From Aselliscus stoliczkanus (taxonomy: Eukaryota > Chordata > Mammalia > Chiroptera > Hipposideridae), in assembly GCA_033961575.1 (NCBI GenBank), contig CM066728.1, forward strand, positions 34,472,352 through 34,536,351: a stretch of 64,000 nt of DNA, in the 5' to 3' direction. This document shows, piece after piece, positions 45,740 through 57,830 of the stretch. Position numbers and translations under genes: made by a program. Position 1 is the first letter of the stretch. Each line of letters begins with the position of its first letter. The notes beneath the pieces are model-generated. The model had not been told where the DNA came from. It ran no database searches and was given only the letters and a program-made list of their open reading frames with translations.

Positions 45740-46760
45740 TAAGTTACGGTAAAATCTGAACTACACCAGCAGGAATGGCAAGAATGGAATGGGTTGGGAT
45801 ACACTGCAGTGGAAGAACCAATTAGTTTTAACAACTGTTGGGTAAGGAGGAGTCCAAAATGACTCTAACGTGTTGATCCTAAGTGACAAAGAGAATGATT
45901 ATGTTCTCTAGTAAGGAAGTTTGGTTGAGAAATGAGTTGGGAAATAGATGTGTTTGACTTTGTAGACAAATGTCCATGTGGAAATATTTGGTACAGTGCG
46001 TTCACATGGTACGTTTTTAAACTGCAGGTCATCACCCATTAAGTGGGTCTTGAAATTATGTGAAAACTAAAATATTTTAAAATGAAATCAAATAGGGAAA
46101 AAATAGAAGGACAGTATTATTTCATGAAAATTATTTGTTATGTGTGTACACCCAGTAAGTTGCCAAATAAAATGTTCCAGCTGTGGTTGCAATCAAGCTG
46201 TTGCAAAACCACTGGTCTACTTGGAGATGCCTAACTGGCTCTTTGGGGAGATTGAGGTTGAGGATAAAAGCTTTGAAATTATGAAGTAAAGAGGTCCCTG
46301 TGGTCAAAAGGGTGTGGAGTCAAAAGAGGGAGGACCTCCGTATCTTAGGAAATGTTCACGTGTTGGGGCGAGAAGGAAGAAGAAGCAGAAGGAAGAGACA
46401 GTATAGCGCAGTTTTCACAGAACTTAAAATTTCACTGACGAGAGACTTGAATCAGATATTACACATTTATGTTGAATTATAAACCCATGTAAGTGCTATA
46501 ATAAGGAACATGGTACCGGGAAAGGACCAGGTGGTTTAGCTTTGAATTTTGTTTCCTTCTATTTGTGGGGGAGGATGGAGAGCATATGTTTTGTTTGGAT
46601 ATAAGTTCAAGATGTCTGGAAATATCTGGGTGGAGATGCTTCGGAAGGCAGTAGATATACATACGAGTAAGAAGTCAAGAACGGTGTCGGCGGAAGAAAA
46701 GCAGCTGGGAGACATCAGGTTGTGTGCAGACAGTTACTGAAGCAATGGAAGTCGCTGCCT
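45740..46760 (+). repeat. Possible L2-type fragments
   Basis: Blocks such as tgtccatgtggaaatatttg (45969 on) and gttcaagatgtctggaaata followed by tctgggtggagatgcttcgg (46605-46645) resemble the 'gagatgcc...catccaagtggagatgtc' part of ancient L2-like repeats; two partly repeated arrangements are seen. Strongly diverged. Confidence 0.35.
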
Positions 46761-46984
46761 TCTGTGAGAAGTGCAGAGAGCTGGAGAGTAAGCCTTGGGG
46801 GCCGCCAGCAATCAGGAGACTCGGCAGGAGCTTGTGGCAGGACTGCGCCTCGCATCATTTTGGTCTCCGTTTAACTGCACCTCCTCCAAAGCATCTCATG
46901 AGCGCCAGTCTGTGCAAGTCCCTGTGCTGTCCCTATCGCAGCCCCATTTGATTCCTTCCTGTGTCACACTGAAATTTTGCATGA

Positions 46985-47130
46985 TGTATTCATATTTCTT
47001 TGCTTGACTGACTCTGCCACTCCACTGGGAAGAACCATGTTTGTTTTATCTGCTAGAGTAGATCCAGAACCCACGACAGGACCTGGTACATAGCATGTGT
47101 TCAAAGATGCTTGTCTGAATGAACGAGTCA
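46985..47130 (+). repeat. L2-type 3' end
   Basis: gactgactctgccactccac, then ggacctggtacatagcatgt, gttcaaagatgcttgtctga and atgaacgag follow the end of L2 ('gcctggcacatagtaggtgctcaataaat...gaatgaatga'). Confidence 0.6.
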
Positions 47131-47809
47131 AGCAATCCATCAATCCATCAACCAGTCAATCAGCCAAAGCTGTAGGAAGGAAATGAAGAGGGTGGTGTCC
47201 AGGAGCCACTGGGGCAGCGAAGGCTCCAATAAGGAAGAAGGGTCAGCAGGCTGGATTGCTGCTAAGGCCAAGTAAGATGGATTCAGCTACATCAAAGCCA
47301 CTGAGAGCTGATACCAACTGAGGCAGACAGAAATGGGTTGAGGTATGAGGATGCCTCCCCAGGCCCAGGGCCTTGGCTTCAGGCTGAGACTGCCCCCCTC
47401 AAACTTGAACCCAGACCTGAGGCCCAGCCATGTGCCCCAGCCCTACATGCTAAGTTGTTATACCAGCATCATAATCTCTAACCCCAGTGGCCTCAAGCTT
47501 CTGGACTCCATTTTCCAGCCTTGGGCAGAGAAGTACAAGCAGCTAAGAAGTTCCTGATGACTAAGTTCCTACACAGATCCCTCCATTCATTTATCTGAAA
47601 TTGTATTTTGTGAAATTAAATGAGTGACCCATACTCCAACAAAGTTTCTTAACCAAATAAGGTTGGGAAATGCAGGGATAAACCCTCTTAAATGGGCTGG
47701 GCGTCTTTCCTGTGGGACTTTTCAGGGCCGCTGACATGAGAGAGCACCTGTAGTTCAGGGTGCCCATTTCTTTCCATCTTGCCCCCAACCCCATGTCCAT
47801 CTATCACCC
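47131..47809. other. Intron 4 sequence, nothing recognised
   Basis: A short ATCC/ATCA-type repeat (47135-47160) is followed by unassigned sequence. Confidence 0.5.
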
Positions 47810-50322
47810 TGATAGATCTAGTACCTGTCTGGCACCATACCTACTTATTACAATATTATTGACTATATTCCTTACGCTCTACCCTACATCCCCATGACTA
47901 CTGTATAGCAACCAATTTGTACTTCCTAATCCCTTGTCCTTTCACCCTTTAACCCCTCTACCATCTTAAGTCCCTCTAAGATTCCTTATAAGATTAGATT
48001 GATGGTGATGAACTCCTTCAGCTTTTGCTTGTCTGGGAAGCTCTTTATGTGTCCTTCAATTCTAAATGACAGCCTTGCTGGGTAGAGCAATCTTGGTTGT
48101 AGGTCCTTTCGTTTAATCACTTGAATATTTCCTGTCACTCCCTTCTGGCCTGCAAAGCATCTTTTGAGAAATCAGCTGACAGTCATGGGGACTCCCTGGT
48201 AGGTAACTAACTGCTTTTCTCTTGCTGCTTTTAAGTATCTCTCTATGTATTTAACCTTTGGCATTTTAATTATGATGGTTCTTGGTGTTGGCCTCTTGAC
48301 ATTTATCTTGTTTGGGACTCGCTGCACTTCCTGGGCTTGTATGTCTATTTCCTTCACCTGGTTAGGGAAGCTTTCTGTCATTATTTTTTCAAATAGGTTT
48401 TTAATTCCTTGCTCTCCCTCTTCTCCTTCTGGTACCCCTATAATGCCAATGTTGGTATGCTTGATATTGTCCTGGAGGCCCCTTAAACTTTCCTCAATCT
48501 TTTTGGATTCTTTTTTCTTTTTCTGTTCTCATTGGGTGTTTTGTACTATCTTATCTTCTGCATCACTGGTTGGATTTTCTGCTTCATCTAATCTGTTGAT
48601 TCCCTGTAATATATTTTTCATTTCCATTATTATATCCTTTATTTCTGACTGGTTCTTTTTATGGTTTCCATCTCCATATGGAGGGATCTGTGTAGGAAGC
48701 ATCTTGCTTCCTACCTGTCTGTTGAAGTTCTTCCTGAGATCACTGAGCATCCTTATAACCTTATGCAGTGATTGGAACTCTGCATCTGATAGACTGCTTG
48801 TCTCCATTGCGCTTAGTTCTTTTTCTGGAGCTTTGTTTTGTTCTTTTATTAGGAACATGTTTCTTTGTCTCCCCATTTTGGCTGCCTCCCTGTGTGTGTT
48901 CCTATGTATTAGGTAGGGCTGCTGTGTCTTCCAGTCTTAATAGAGTGGCCTTATGTAGTAAGTGTGCTGCGGGGTTCAGTGGTACGGTCTTTTTGGTCAC
49001 CTGAGCCGCACGCTCCAGGTATGTCCCGTGTGTAGGTTGTGTGTGCCTTCCTCATGTAGTTGAGTCTTGGTTGATAATTACACATCAATGTGATGGACTG
49101 ACCTTTGGATTCACAGTTGTGAGGACTGACCTTTACTACAGTGGAAGAGTTGTGCAGCAGCTGATTCTATGGAGGAGGATCTGCCTCAGCAGGACTCTGG
49201 TGCCTGTCCAGTCTGCCCTGTGGGTGTGCCGTTATTAGAGGCAGCTGGGTGATGCTCTAGCTCATTTGGAAGCTGGTCACTGGGGGTGCCAGCCCCAGGA
49301 CCACCTGGGAGGGGATCCACTGTAGGTCTACTTCAGCCATAGCCTGTGCCCCACCTGGGGCCACCCATCGGGAGCCAGAAAGAAATCCTCAGATGGCTGC
49401 CAGCCATGCTTTGCTTGGAAGCATCTTGAGAGGACAAGCCATGAACCAAGGCCAGCTGCTGCTAGCTCTGACTTAGGACTGCTTAGCCAGAGACACAGGA
49501 ATCACTCAAGCCAGATGCTGCTTGTCTAGGTTCTGCAAACCTTTGAGAGATCCTAGGAAAGTCTGCAGTTTGAGCCAAGGCAGGTGGTCTGCACAAAAAA
49601 GCCACTGAAAATGGCCTGGGTGTGCCCGAAAGTTGGGTGGGGCCAGGTTTCAAGTCCCCAAGGCAGGGCAAACGATTGGTGGAGACTCAGAAACAAACCT
49701 GTGTTCGCTCACCAGGAAGGTGGAGGGCTCAACAAAGAAACAAGGCCTCTGCCAGCTCCCCCGTCCAGGAAAAAGCCGCCTCTCCAGCCCCCATCCCAAG
49801 CCAGACAACTCAATTCCCCACCATGTGTCCCTGCCACCTTTTCAGCTGCTGTCCCAGCGCTGGAGCTCAAAGCGAGTGATTCTGTTGGTGGGTAAGTCCA
49901 GGCCACAGTCCCTTTAAGAGAAGCGCGGCCTCACGCAGTCTCACTCAGTCACAATATCCGCTGGTTTTCACAACCAGAAATTATGGGGACTTCTTTCCCC
50001 CATTCTGGAATCCTGGGCTGGGGTGAGGCTCAGATCTCTTGCCTTTCTAGGGTATGGGGAGGGACCCCCAAAGCCGAAATACCCTCCTGATCTTTAATGG
50101 TCACACATGGGTGTGGGACCAACCCATTCCACGTCACTGACCTCCCTACCAGTCTGGAGGTGGCTTCTTCTGCACGTTCTTAGTTGAAAAGCTTCAGTTC
50201 AGTTTGATTGTAGGCAATTCTCAATAATGGTGGTTTTGTAGATTACTTGTAATTTTGATGTGGTTGTGAAAGATGGTAAACACAGCGTTTGCCTACTGCG
50301 CCATCTTGGTTGTCTATCCCTG
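47810..50322 (-). mobile_element. Near-complete ORF1-only LINE (HAL1-type), antisense
   Basis: Reading the minus strand from 50322: a 5' end that starts like caaccaagatggcgcagtag, a roughly 1.4-kb 5' UTR, ORF1 from about 48880 to 47985, then directly an L1-type 3' UTR (reverse of cctaatcccttgtcctttca and attacaatattattgactat). ORF1 pieces seen are a coiled-coil part (ILQGINRLDEAENPTSDAED), FPNQVKEIDIQAQEVQRVPN, RPTPRTIIIKMPKVKYIERY and the C-terminal part whose codons read PARLSFRIEGHIKSFPDK. At least one stop and frameshifts break the frame. No ORF2 lies between ORF1 and the 3' UTR, so this is a half-L1 layout. The 223-codon + strand frame is its shadow. Confidence 0.82.
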
Positions 50323-50359
50323 ACCCCTCTTGGAGAATGAGCACATTCACTCGCTCTCA

Positions 50360-50565
50360 CACTCACAGACACACTCTTCCTTTCCCTGCTTCATTTGTCT
50401 TCATAGCTCTTAGCGCTATCTGATAATACCATGTGTTTGCATTTCTTTCTTTCTGTATTACCAGTCTTCATCAGTCTCTCAAGCTAGAATGCAGGCTCCA
50501 GCGTGCAGGGCTTTGGGCTGTCTTGTTCACCAATGTGACAGTACCTGCACATAGGAGGCAGAATG
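50360..50565 (+). repeat. L2-type 3' end
   Basis: tgcttcatttgtcttcatag, then ctcttagcgctatctgataa, ctagaatgcaggctccagcg and ggctgtcttgttcaccaatg, then acctgcacatagg follow the end of L2 in order. Confidence 0.75.
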
Positions 50566-51504
50566 CCATCTTGGATCTCATGGTTCTTTGGAGGACACAG
50601 ATAGGTCAACAGTGGGGTAAGGACCACAACAGGACAGGGGCCCCTAGTGATGCCTTTTGATGGGAGCATTGGAGAATGAGTCCCATTTAAGGTACAGTTA
50701 AGCCGAGGGACAAGTGAGAGCAATGCAGGTGAAGAGCAGGAAGCAGGAAGAGAGGGCTGTGGGCACAGGGCTCGCACCTGCCAAGTCTCCAGGGAGGGCA
50801 GGCCCTGGGGACAGCTGTGAGAGGAGCTCATTAAGGCTGCAGCAGAGTGCAGCCCTGGTATGTGTTCATCGGAACTGGACGCCTGCCTCTTCTCATTCCT
50901 TTGCCATTTTCCAATTAAATTGCTTCAATAGGGGAAAAAGCTTCCATATATAAACACCATTATAGGAAATCATTAAAAAGCAGCCATTTCATTATGGTGG
51001 CTGTATCTGCAACCCTGCATTAGCCACCCAGAGGTTTCCTTGAGCTGGATTTTATATGCAAACTTTGCTGCAGCGTATTTGCTGATCTCCATTTGAGATA
51101 ACAGAAGTAAGTCCAACCTGTTCCCTTCATTAAAAAAGCACTTTTCTTTTGTTTTCAAACCTCATCCATCAGAACCAGTACTGAGTACTGCCCCTTCAGT
51201 AAGCTGGCTCCTGAGCAATGCCCTTTGGCACCTGGAGGAGCAAGCCAGCACTTTACAAAGTGCTCTGACTTACCTAAGTGGTCATATAAAGGAAAAAGGT
51301 TCTGACAAGGTCACACTGCATCTTCACATACATTGCCATACCTCTGTTCAAACCTGATCACACAACTGTTTGGAAAATAAAATCAATTAAATAGACAAAG
51401 ACAAAGGTAGGAATTGTGGCATGGGATTTTAATTTTCTCAATTTGGCCAAGAGTTCTATTTAAAAGAGAGGCTGGATAGAATAGCAAACATGCTGTGCTC
51501 ACTT
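50566..51504. other. Intron 4 sequence, possible conserved block
   Basis: No gene. 50900-51110 (ccaattaaattgcttcaata, tcattatggtggctgtatct) is unique-looking; possible conserved non-coding sequence. Confidence 0.4.
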
Positions 51505-51655
51505 ACTTTGTTGTCAAGTATTTACATGCATCCTCATGTTTAATCCTCCACCATGAAAGAGGCCTTATAAATCTGTACGTCTGTAAAGTTGGGGTAACAG
51601 AGCTCAGAGAGGGTAAGTCACTTGTCTGAGGCTGCACAGCTAAGCAGTTGTTTTT
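51505..51655 (-). repeat. MIR SINE fragment, antisense
   Basis: catcctcatgtttaatcctc, then taaagttggggtaacagagc, tcagagagggtaagtcactt and gtctgaggctgcacagctaa are the reverse-complement MIR order. Confidence 0.8.
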
Positions 51656-51842
51656 ATTGTTGCCACCATGTTTCTGTAGATGGCTCGCTTTGACATGCCT
51701 CTGCTTAAACAATGAAATGTGCCAAAGGTTGGTATGCTATGCTTCCTGTAATCCTCTGAGGTGTCTCATGCTGATGGGGAAATGTAGGGAGCACAGCACC
51801 TGGCTAATAGCAGAGTGTTTGTTGTTAATCAAGATTTCGCAG

Positions 51843-51954
51843 GGCGGCCAAGTGGCGCGGTGGTTGAGCGCTGGCTTGGGAAGCCGGAGGCCCCGGTTCA
51901 GGTCCCACATGGAGGCCAGTGACACTGCCCTAAAAAAAAAAAAAAAAAAAAAAA
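51843..51954 (+). mobile_element. Short tRNA-derived SINE, first of an adjacent pair
   Basis: ggcggccaagtggcgcggtg head, ctggcttgggaagcc arm, cggttcaggtcccac B-box area, ccagtgacactgccct and poly(A). Exact 12-bp target duplication aagatttcgcag at 51831-51842 and 51955-51966. Confidence 0.93.
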
Positions 51955-51970
51955 AAGATTTCGCAGATCT

Positions 51971-52080
51971 TGGGCCGAAGTGCACGGTGGTTGAGCGCTG
52001 GCTTGGGAAGCCAGTGGCCCCAGTTCGAATCCCACATATGAGGTCCAGTGACACTGCCCTCAAAAAAAAAAAAAAAATTT
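51971..52080 (+). mobile_element. Short tRNA-derived SINE, second of an adjacent pair
   Basis: gggccgaagtgcacggtggt head, ctggcttgggaagccag arm, cagttcgaatcccacatatg B box, ccagtgacactgccctc and poly(A). It sits 16 bp after the first SINE, in the same orientation. Its target duplication (tttcgcagatct before, tttcacagatct after, 11 of 12) overlaps that of its neighbour. Confidence 0.9.
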
Positions 52081-52092
52081 TTTCACAGATCT

Positions 52093-53075
52093 CCATCTTA
52101 TAAACAACACTCTTAGACCAAAGGATTCTGGGTGTCACGGTGGAGCAGAGCTCAGGTGTGTGCACACTGGGCTCACTGCGTCATGCATGTTAGCTCATGT
52201 GCAGTGTACTGTCTCACAGGCTGTTTTCCTAACTCTGTAAATGGAACAGCAAAGCTGGTCTGGAGCAATTGTTTGTAAAACAAACAAAATCCCTGATCCA
52301 ATGGACTTTTGCACAACCTGAGATGGGTTCTGCTCCCATATTTTGAGTTCTCTTCTGGTTTTAGGTGAGAAATTCTCATTTTCCGGGAATTCTGCAATGC
52401 TAAACTCTATACCCTTAGGGATGAAAGGAAGCATATGATTACCTTGCTCACTGGTGTGATCATTTAGATAGAGATTTCCGCCTTATGAGTAGTTTTTGGA
52501 GGACAACCAAGGAAGAATTTACACATGAAACCTGGCTCTTTGGCACGGCTGTGACTATGAAATATGTTTAACGTTAAAGTCAGATTTTTCCTGGCTTAAT
52601 GGTCCATGAGACTTAATGGCTTAAGGAAAAATGTTCCAAAGTGTGAAGCAGACACTCCCAGTGGGGGGAAGGAGGGTGGGGCAGAGAAAGGCCGACCCAC
52701 CTCCTCAAAAAAAAACGACTTTTGCAGACTTGGAGGAAAGTGTTTAAAGGCAAGGCAGCCTGTCTGAAGAAAACTCACTTTTCATTAGAAATGAGATGGC
52801 AGGGTGGCCAGTCATCCCCCAGCAAAGAATTTTTACATGAGGATCAGATTGTTTATAACCTGATACTGAAGCTCGGAGGAACCGGTCCACAGGTTGGAAA
52901 GATTAGACAGGACAGAAAATAGTTTACTGACTAGTTGATATAATAGGCGGAGCCCTTTGTTGCCTGTTTTCTCTTCTCCTTACTTTAATTAGGCAATTTA
53001 ATTTATCCCAAGAGGTTCTGATGTTGGTCATCCCTGAGAACCAAGCCCAGGGAAGTCTTAAAAGTTTCTAACATT
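52093..53075. other. Intron 4 sequence, nothing recognised
   Basis: No gene or nameable repeat seen. Confidence 0.5.
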
Positions 53076-53317
53076 GGCCGACCAAGTGGCTCAGTTGGTT
53101 AAGAGCGCGAACTCCAAGCAACAGGGTCGCCGGTTCGATTCCCACATGGGCCAGTGAGCTGCGCCCAAGCTGAGCTGCTGCTGAGCTGCCATCAGGTAGC
53201 AGGATGGCAACTAGACTTGGAGCTGAGCCAGCTGCTTCCTCCACAAACTAAGATTGAAGGACAACTTGGCTGTTCCCCTTCCCCAATTCCCCAATAAAAT
53301 CTTAAAAAAAAAAAAAA
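53076..53317 (+). mobile_element. VES-like SINE, full length
   Basis: tRNA-like head ggccgaccaagtggctcagt with an A box and ggttcgattcccacatgggc B box, a middle with cagtgagctgcgcccaagct and gctgagctgctgctgagctg, and the tail aagattgaaggacaacttgg, then ccaattccccaataaaatct plus poly(A). The flanks ttctaacatt and ttctcacact may be a diverged target duplication. Confidence 0.88.
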
Positions 53318-54879
53318 TTCTCACACTGACTCAGGAGGGTCCTCTGAGTGACTGTGTGCTTTCTCCCAGGGATCTGAGCCAGGTCAAAGAAGAGCTGCCT
53401 GTAAATGTTAGCAGGGCCAAGTGACTGAGGAGTCCACCTAAAATCTTTCCAGAAGTTTCCCTGGAGCATAACCAAACTTGAGAGCAGGAAAGGTCATTGT
53501 TACACTTCACGTTACCATGGACTATTTCCCTTAAATTCTATTCACTAATTCTCAGCCCCCCAAAGAGACCTGGAGTATAAGATAGGAGTGCAAAGGCATC
53601 CATTTACCACATTTGTTCAAAGTGAGCTCCCACAATTGTTGGCATTCATGAACTGCTTTTCTAATAAAGCAGCCTTTGTTTTCTAAACAGACCATGTCTC
53701 CTTAGGTTGGATTGGGTTTTGGTCGTTTGAAACTCATGACATAGTTTTTTTTAAAAACTAGCATTATAAGAGAGTATTAGCTTCTGAGACAAGCCTCTGA
53801 AATCTACTTGGTGTATAACTGAAATAAGGACCTCACTTGTGTAATTACAGCCCTAACCCCTTTGTGAACATTGTCCCTCCGAGAAAAGATTTTGTGGACC
53901 CCGTTTGGATGCCAAAAGCACATCCTCTCCCTTCTCCTGGTGGCCTGGAAGTTCTCCCGCCCCTGCCGCAGGGAGAGCCATGGGGCTGGGGTTGGTACTG
54001 ATGGCCTGCTATGCTCTGGTACTGTTTGCTCTCAAGGGCTTTAGGGAACCTGCCTGTAAAGGAGCTTTGGAGCTGAGATGGGTGATCCCAGCTTGGAAAA
54101 GGCCCTTTTGGCCCAGGCGTTAGTGCGCTTTGGGGAGAGGAGTCATTATTGGGGATCTTGAGGTGTTTCTAAACCAGAATGACATGGTTCTTACCCGCTT
54201 GTCTTCAGCAGATGCAGGCACTATGTACACCACTCAGGGGTAACCTCTGGATTCTCTTCCTTCTTCTTCTCAGACCCTTCAGTCTTCTTGCGCTCATCCC
54301 TGGAAGTCAACTGTTCCATCATTTTCTGTGGTGTTCGGTTTTTGCGGATTTCTCATGGGAGTTGCACCTTGTTTAATACAGAGTGGAGAGGACTGCTAAA
54401 AAGAAAGCTACGGCCCTCCCTCCTGCTTGTTTCCTTTCCTTAGTGCTGCACATCCCTAAGATAGCACCTCTGCTGAGCAGAATTTCTATATCGATGCTGA
54501 AAGAATCTGCAGCTCTTTCCTGCACTTGACTTGCTTTATAAGGCCTGGTGTGTGCCCAGTCAGAACAGAAAGGGGGGGCATGCGCCGGCCCTTGGAAGGC
54601 ATGGCCTGACCTGCTGCTCCTCCCACAGGTACGGCTTTAGGACCGTTCACAGGAGGCCTACCGCCACTTCCGGCTAAAATTCACTGTGCCTAATATCTCT
54701 AACTTCAGTGGAAGAGACTCTGCCTTGAGGATCCACCTGAATTCAGAGCTTTTTAGCAGGGTTTGGTGTGCCACATGAAATGTCTTAGATTTGATGATTC
54801 TTGATCCATGAGCAAGCTAACAAAAACTTGATACTTGTAAAAGTTGACTTACTGAAAGTCTTTCATTTCTTTTACATGT
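53318..54879. other. Intron 4 sequence, nothing recognised
   Basis: No gene, RNA or nameable element found. Confidence 0.5.
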
Positions 54880-55125
54880 TCAAGTCATGTGACCTTTACT
54901 GAGCACTACTCCATGCCCAGCACCGTGTGTCGGGGAGCACATGGGCCAACAAGCAGTCACTGCTCCCCAGGGCTGGGCTTCGCCAGATCAACGTGTCAGT
55001 TAATAAGTAATTACAGGGAATGGGATGCCACACAGAAAGAAGTAAATATGATTATAGGTAATCTGGGAAGGCTTCCTGGAAAAGGAGGTTTCGAGGCAAA
55101 GCTTTACAAAGAGACATAATGAAGA
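54880..55125 (+). repeat. L2-type LINE fragment
   Basis: tttactgagcactactccat, then gggagcacatgggccaacaa, ttacagggaatgggatgcca and gggaaggcttcctggaaaag are L2 3'-region landmarks in order. Confidence 0.6.
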
Positions 55126-56639
55126 AGAAAACGGAAGCTACATGACCACTAGCTATGAATGCCGAGCCCCAAAAGGATGTAAAATTTGAAGCTTATCTTC
55201 TTGGAGCAGATTCATCTGGTAGAGGCACATTGCACAGAATCCACGGAGCAGGATGATTTCTAACATCTAGCCCGTTTAGCTGTATTTTGGGAGGGGGCGT
55301 GTTTAGGGGTTTCATCGGGGGTTCAAAAAAACAGGCAGCCTTTTATACCTGATACACAGTATATCAGCATGCAACTCCGGGAGTAGGCTTAACTGATCCT
55401 GAGGGAGAACAAAGAAAACCAGCCTACCAGAATGTTTAACTGAGTAAGAATGCTGGTTAGGCTTACTTTTCTTAGCCATGAAAATTACCTCCTTTCCAGG
55501 TTTCCAAAGTACTTAGGTCTTCTCTCAGACGGCAACAGAAAAACCCTTTACGGCTCTGGGTTCTCAATAGAAACATATAACCTGAGCTGTCTTTTCTCCA
55601 GCTCTGGTCAGAAGTCTAACTGGGAAAAGTTACATTGAGAAATGACAACAAAGTCAGGACTGCAGCCCCTGACACAGGTGGGCAGTGAACAGCAGAGAGG
55701 GAGGAGGGCAGAGGCTTGGAGCGCCGTGGCTGTGCCGAGTCCAAAGGGGCCAGCGCTAGCCGCTCCACAGATGGTGGTTGTGTGAGGAGCTGTGCCCAGC
55801 GTGGCCAGATCTTCTAATTTTACAAGAATAGTCCAACTCTAATGGTTGTCAAATGTTGGCAATTAATTCAAAAACTGTTTTTTAAGAAATAAAAGGCTGT
55901 GCCCAGATATCAAATCCTGCTGTACAAACAAAACACATCTTTGGCTGCAGGTGGCTCAGTTGCTTCCTCTGGTTGAAGGGAGATGTCTATTCCTTTTATT
56001 CTTCTGTGTCCTCTGTTTCACCTTTACAGCAAATTAGACAACCAGAAGGCAAAATGCCAAGGTTGTAAGAGCTTAGTCCTTTCCAGAATTCCCTTTACAT
56101 AGTCCTTTAATGGTCTACAGCTTAATTTTCATTGAAGGGCAGTATAAGAAGAACGCATATGAAAGCTGCATATGTGTGAATCTGTGGCTGAGGAGACTGG
56201 CAGTCACAGCATTTCACGTGACATATGAAGTCCCATGTACCAAGATTCTTCTAGCATCTACTGCTAACAACACACTGTCTCCATTGTGAAACTGGAATGC
56301 TTCCTCCTTTCTGATGGGAGAGCATTCATTTTTTTTGCTCTGGCTGCCAGGAAGCTCAGGGCTCAGTAGAAGAGTCATTGCTTTCATTTGCTTCCTCAGA
56401 CTTTCCCTGGTCTGAATCACTGTGTTTCCCCCTTATTGTTTATTTGCTATACATTACCTCAAATTCTTCTTTGGAAAGATATTAAGAACTTCTGTTAGAA
56501 GAATATGTAGTTGATATCAATGTCCTCTTTGTCTCATGGAACCAAGCCATTACCTTTCCTCCCTAAAGCACCATCCAAACTGAGGGGATGCCGCAGATCT
56601 GCCTGAAGGTCGCCCTTCACACCTGGCATTCCATGGCAG
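55126..56639. other. Intron 4 sequence, nothing recognised
   Basis: No gene or element supported. A G+C-richer patch (55690-55770) contains a few CpGs but is too small for a CpG island. Confidence 0.45.
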
Positions 56640-57690
56640 ATGTGCAATTCAGTGGCAATAAGTACATCCACGAAGTTTGGCAACCATGACCTCTATCCAT
56701 TTCCAGACATTTCTCATCTCCCAAACAGAAACTCTGTATCCATTAAGCAATATTGCCCCTCCCCTCTTGCCTCCCCAGCCCCTGTAACCTCTATTCTACT
56801 TTTGGTCTCTTTGAATTTGTCTACTCTAGGTACCTCATGTAAGAGGAATTATACAGTATTTGTCCTTTTGTGACTGGCTTGTTTCACTTAGCATGTGTCT
56901 AAATTACCTTCCTTTTATAAAGATTTTATTGGGGAATTGGGGAAGGGGAACAACCAAGTTGTTGCCCTTCAATCTTAGTTGTGGAGGGCGCAGCTAGCTC
57001 AGCTCCAAGTCCAGTCGACATCCAGTCACCCGTCAACAACTTGAGGCCACTCAGCTCACGGTGCCGTGTTCAATCTTAGTTGCAGGCGGGTGTAGCCCAC
57101 CATTCCATGCGGGAGTTGAACCAGAAACCTTATTGTTAGGAGCACATGCTCTCACCAGCTGAGCCATCCTGCCACCCATTGGCAGCTCAGCTCAGGTGCA
57201 GCTCACTGGCCCATGTGGGAATCAAACCAGTGACTCTGTTTCTCAGAGCTCGCGCTCTTCACCAACTGAGCCACTCGGCCGGCCCTGAATTACCTTCCTT
57301 TTTAAGGCTGACTAATATTCCAGTGTATGTATATGCCACATTTTGTTTGTCCATTCATCTGTCAGTGGACACTTGGGTTGTTTCCACCTTTTGACTGTCA
57401 TGAATAATGCTCCTATAAACATGACTGTACAAGTATGTTTTTCAGTCCTACTTTCAATTCTTTGGGGTGTATACCCAGAAGTGGGATTGCTGGATCATAT
57501 AATAGTTCTATTTTTGATTTTTGAGGAACTGCCACCCGGTTGTGCACAGTGGTTGCACTTACATCCTAGTTTCTCCACAGCCCCACCAGCAGCACTTTTT
57601 ATTTTCTGTTGTTGTTGTTACTGTTGTTTTTATACCTTGGGCATCCTCATGAGTGTCCCATTATGGTTTTGATTTGTGAATGCAGTGCCT
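56640..57690 (-). mobile_element. L1 LINE 3' part, antisense, interrupted by a SINE
   Basis: Reverse-complement L1 landmarks are cccctgtaacctctattcta, aagaggaattatacagtatt and gtttcacttagcatgtgtct, then after the SINE tgactaatattccagtgtat, cattcatctgtcagtggaca, cttgggttgtttccaccttt, tatacccagaagtgggattg and tcccattatggttttgattt. This is the 3' UTR and ORF2 end of an older L1 than the one at 12388. No intact frame. Confidence 0.88.
56918..57287 (-). mobile_element. VES-like SINE, antisense, nested in the L1
   Basis: Begins with the reversed tail (agattttattggggaattgg) and ends with the reversed head (caactgagccactcggccgg). Two extra tRNA-like blocks in the middle make it a dimer-like, 370-bp copy. 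The target duplication aattaccttcctttt is present at 56902-56917 and 57288-57303 with one or two differences. Confidence 0.9.
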
Positions 57691-57707
57691 TTTGTTCATT
57701 GTGCTGG

Positions 57708-57817
57708 TTTTTTTTTTTTTTTTGAGGGCAGTGTCACTGGCCCTCATATGTGGGACCGAACTGGGGCCCCTGGCGTCCCAAGCCAGCGCTTACCCACCGC
57801 GCCACTTGGCCGGCCCC
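57708..57817 (-). mobile_element. Short tRNA-derived SINE, antisense
   Basis: Poly(T), gagggcagtgtcactggccc, tgtgggaccgaactggggcc, then accgcgccacttggccggcc. The duplication ccttttgttcatt is at 57688-57700 and 57818-57830. It marks the right edge of the L1. Confidence 0.92.
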
Positions 57818-57830
57818 CCTTTTGTTCATT

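Noticed and set aside
48245..48916. 223-codon open frame on the + strand
   Set aside because: It is the antisense shadow of LINE ORF1 on the minus strand; its composition (Phe/Leu/Ser-rich) is typical of such shadows.
51843..52080. tRNA genes (A and B box present)
   Set aside because: The tRNA-like heads belong to SINEs: they have poly(A) tails and target duplications and lack a complete acceptor stem.
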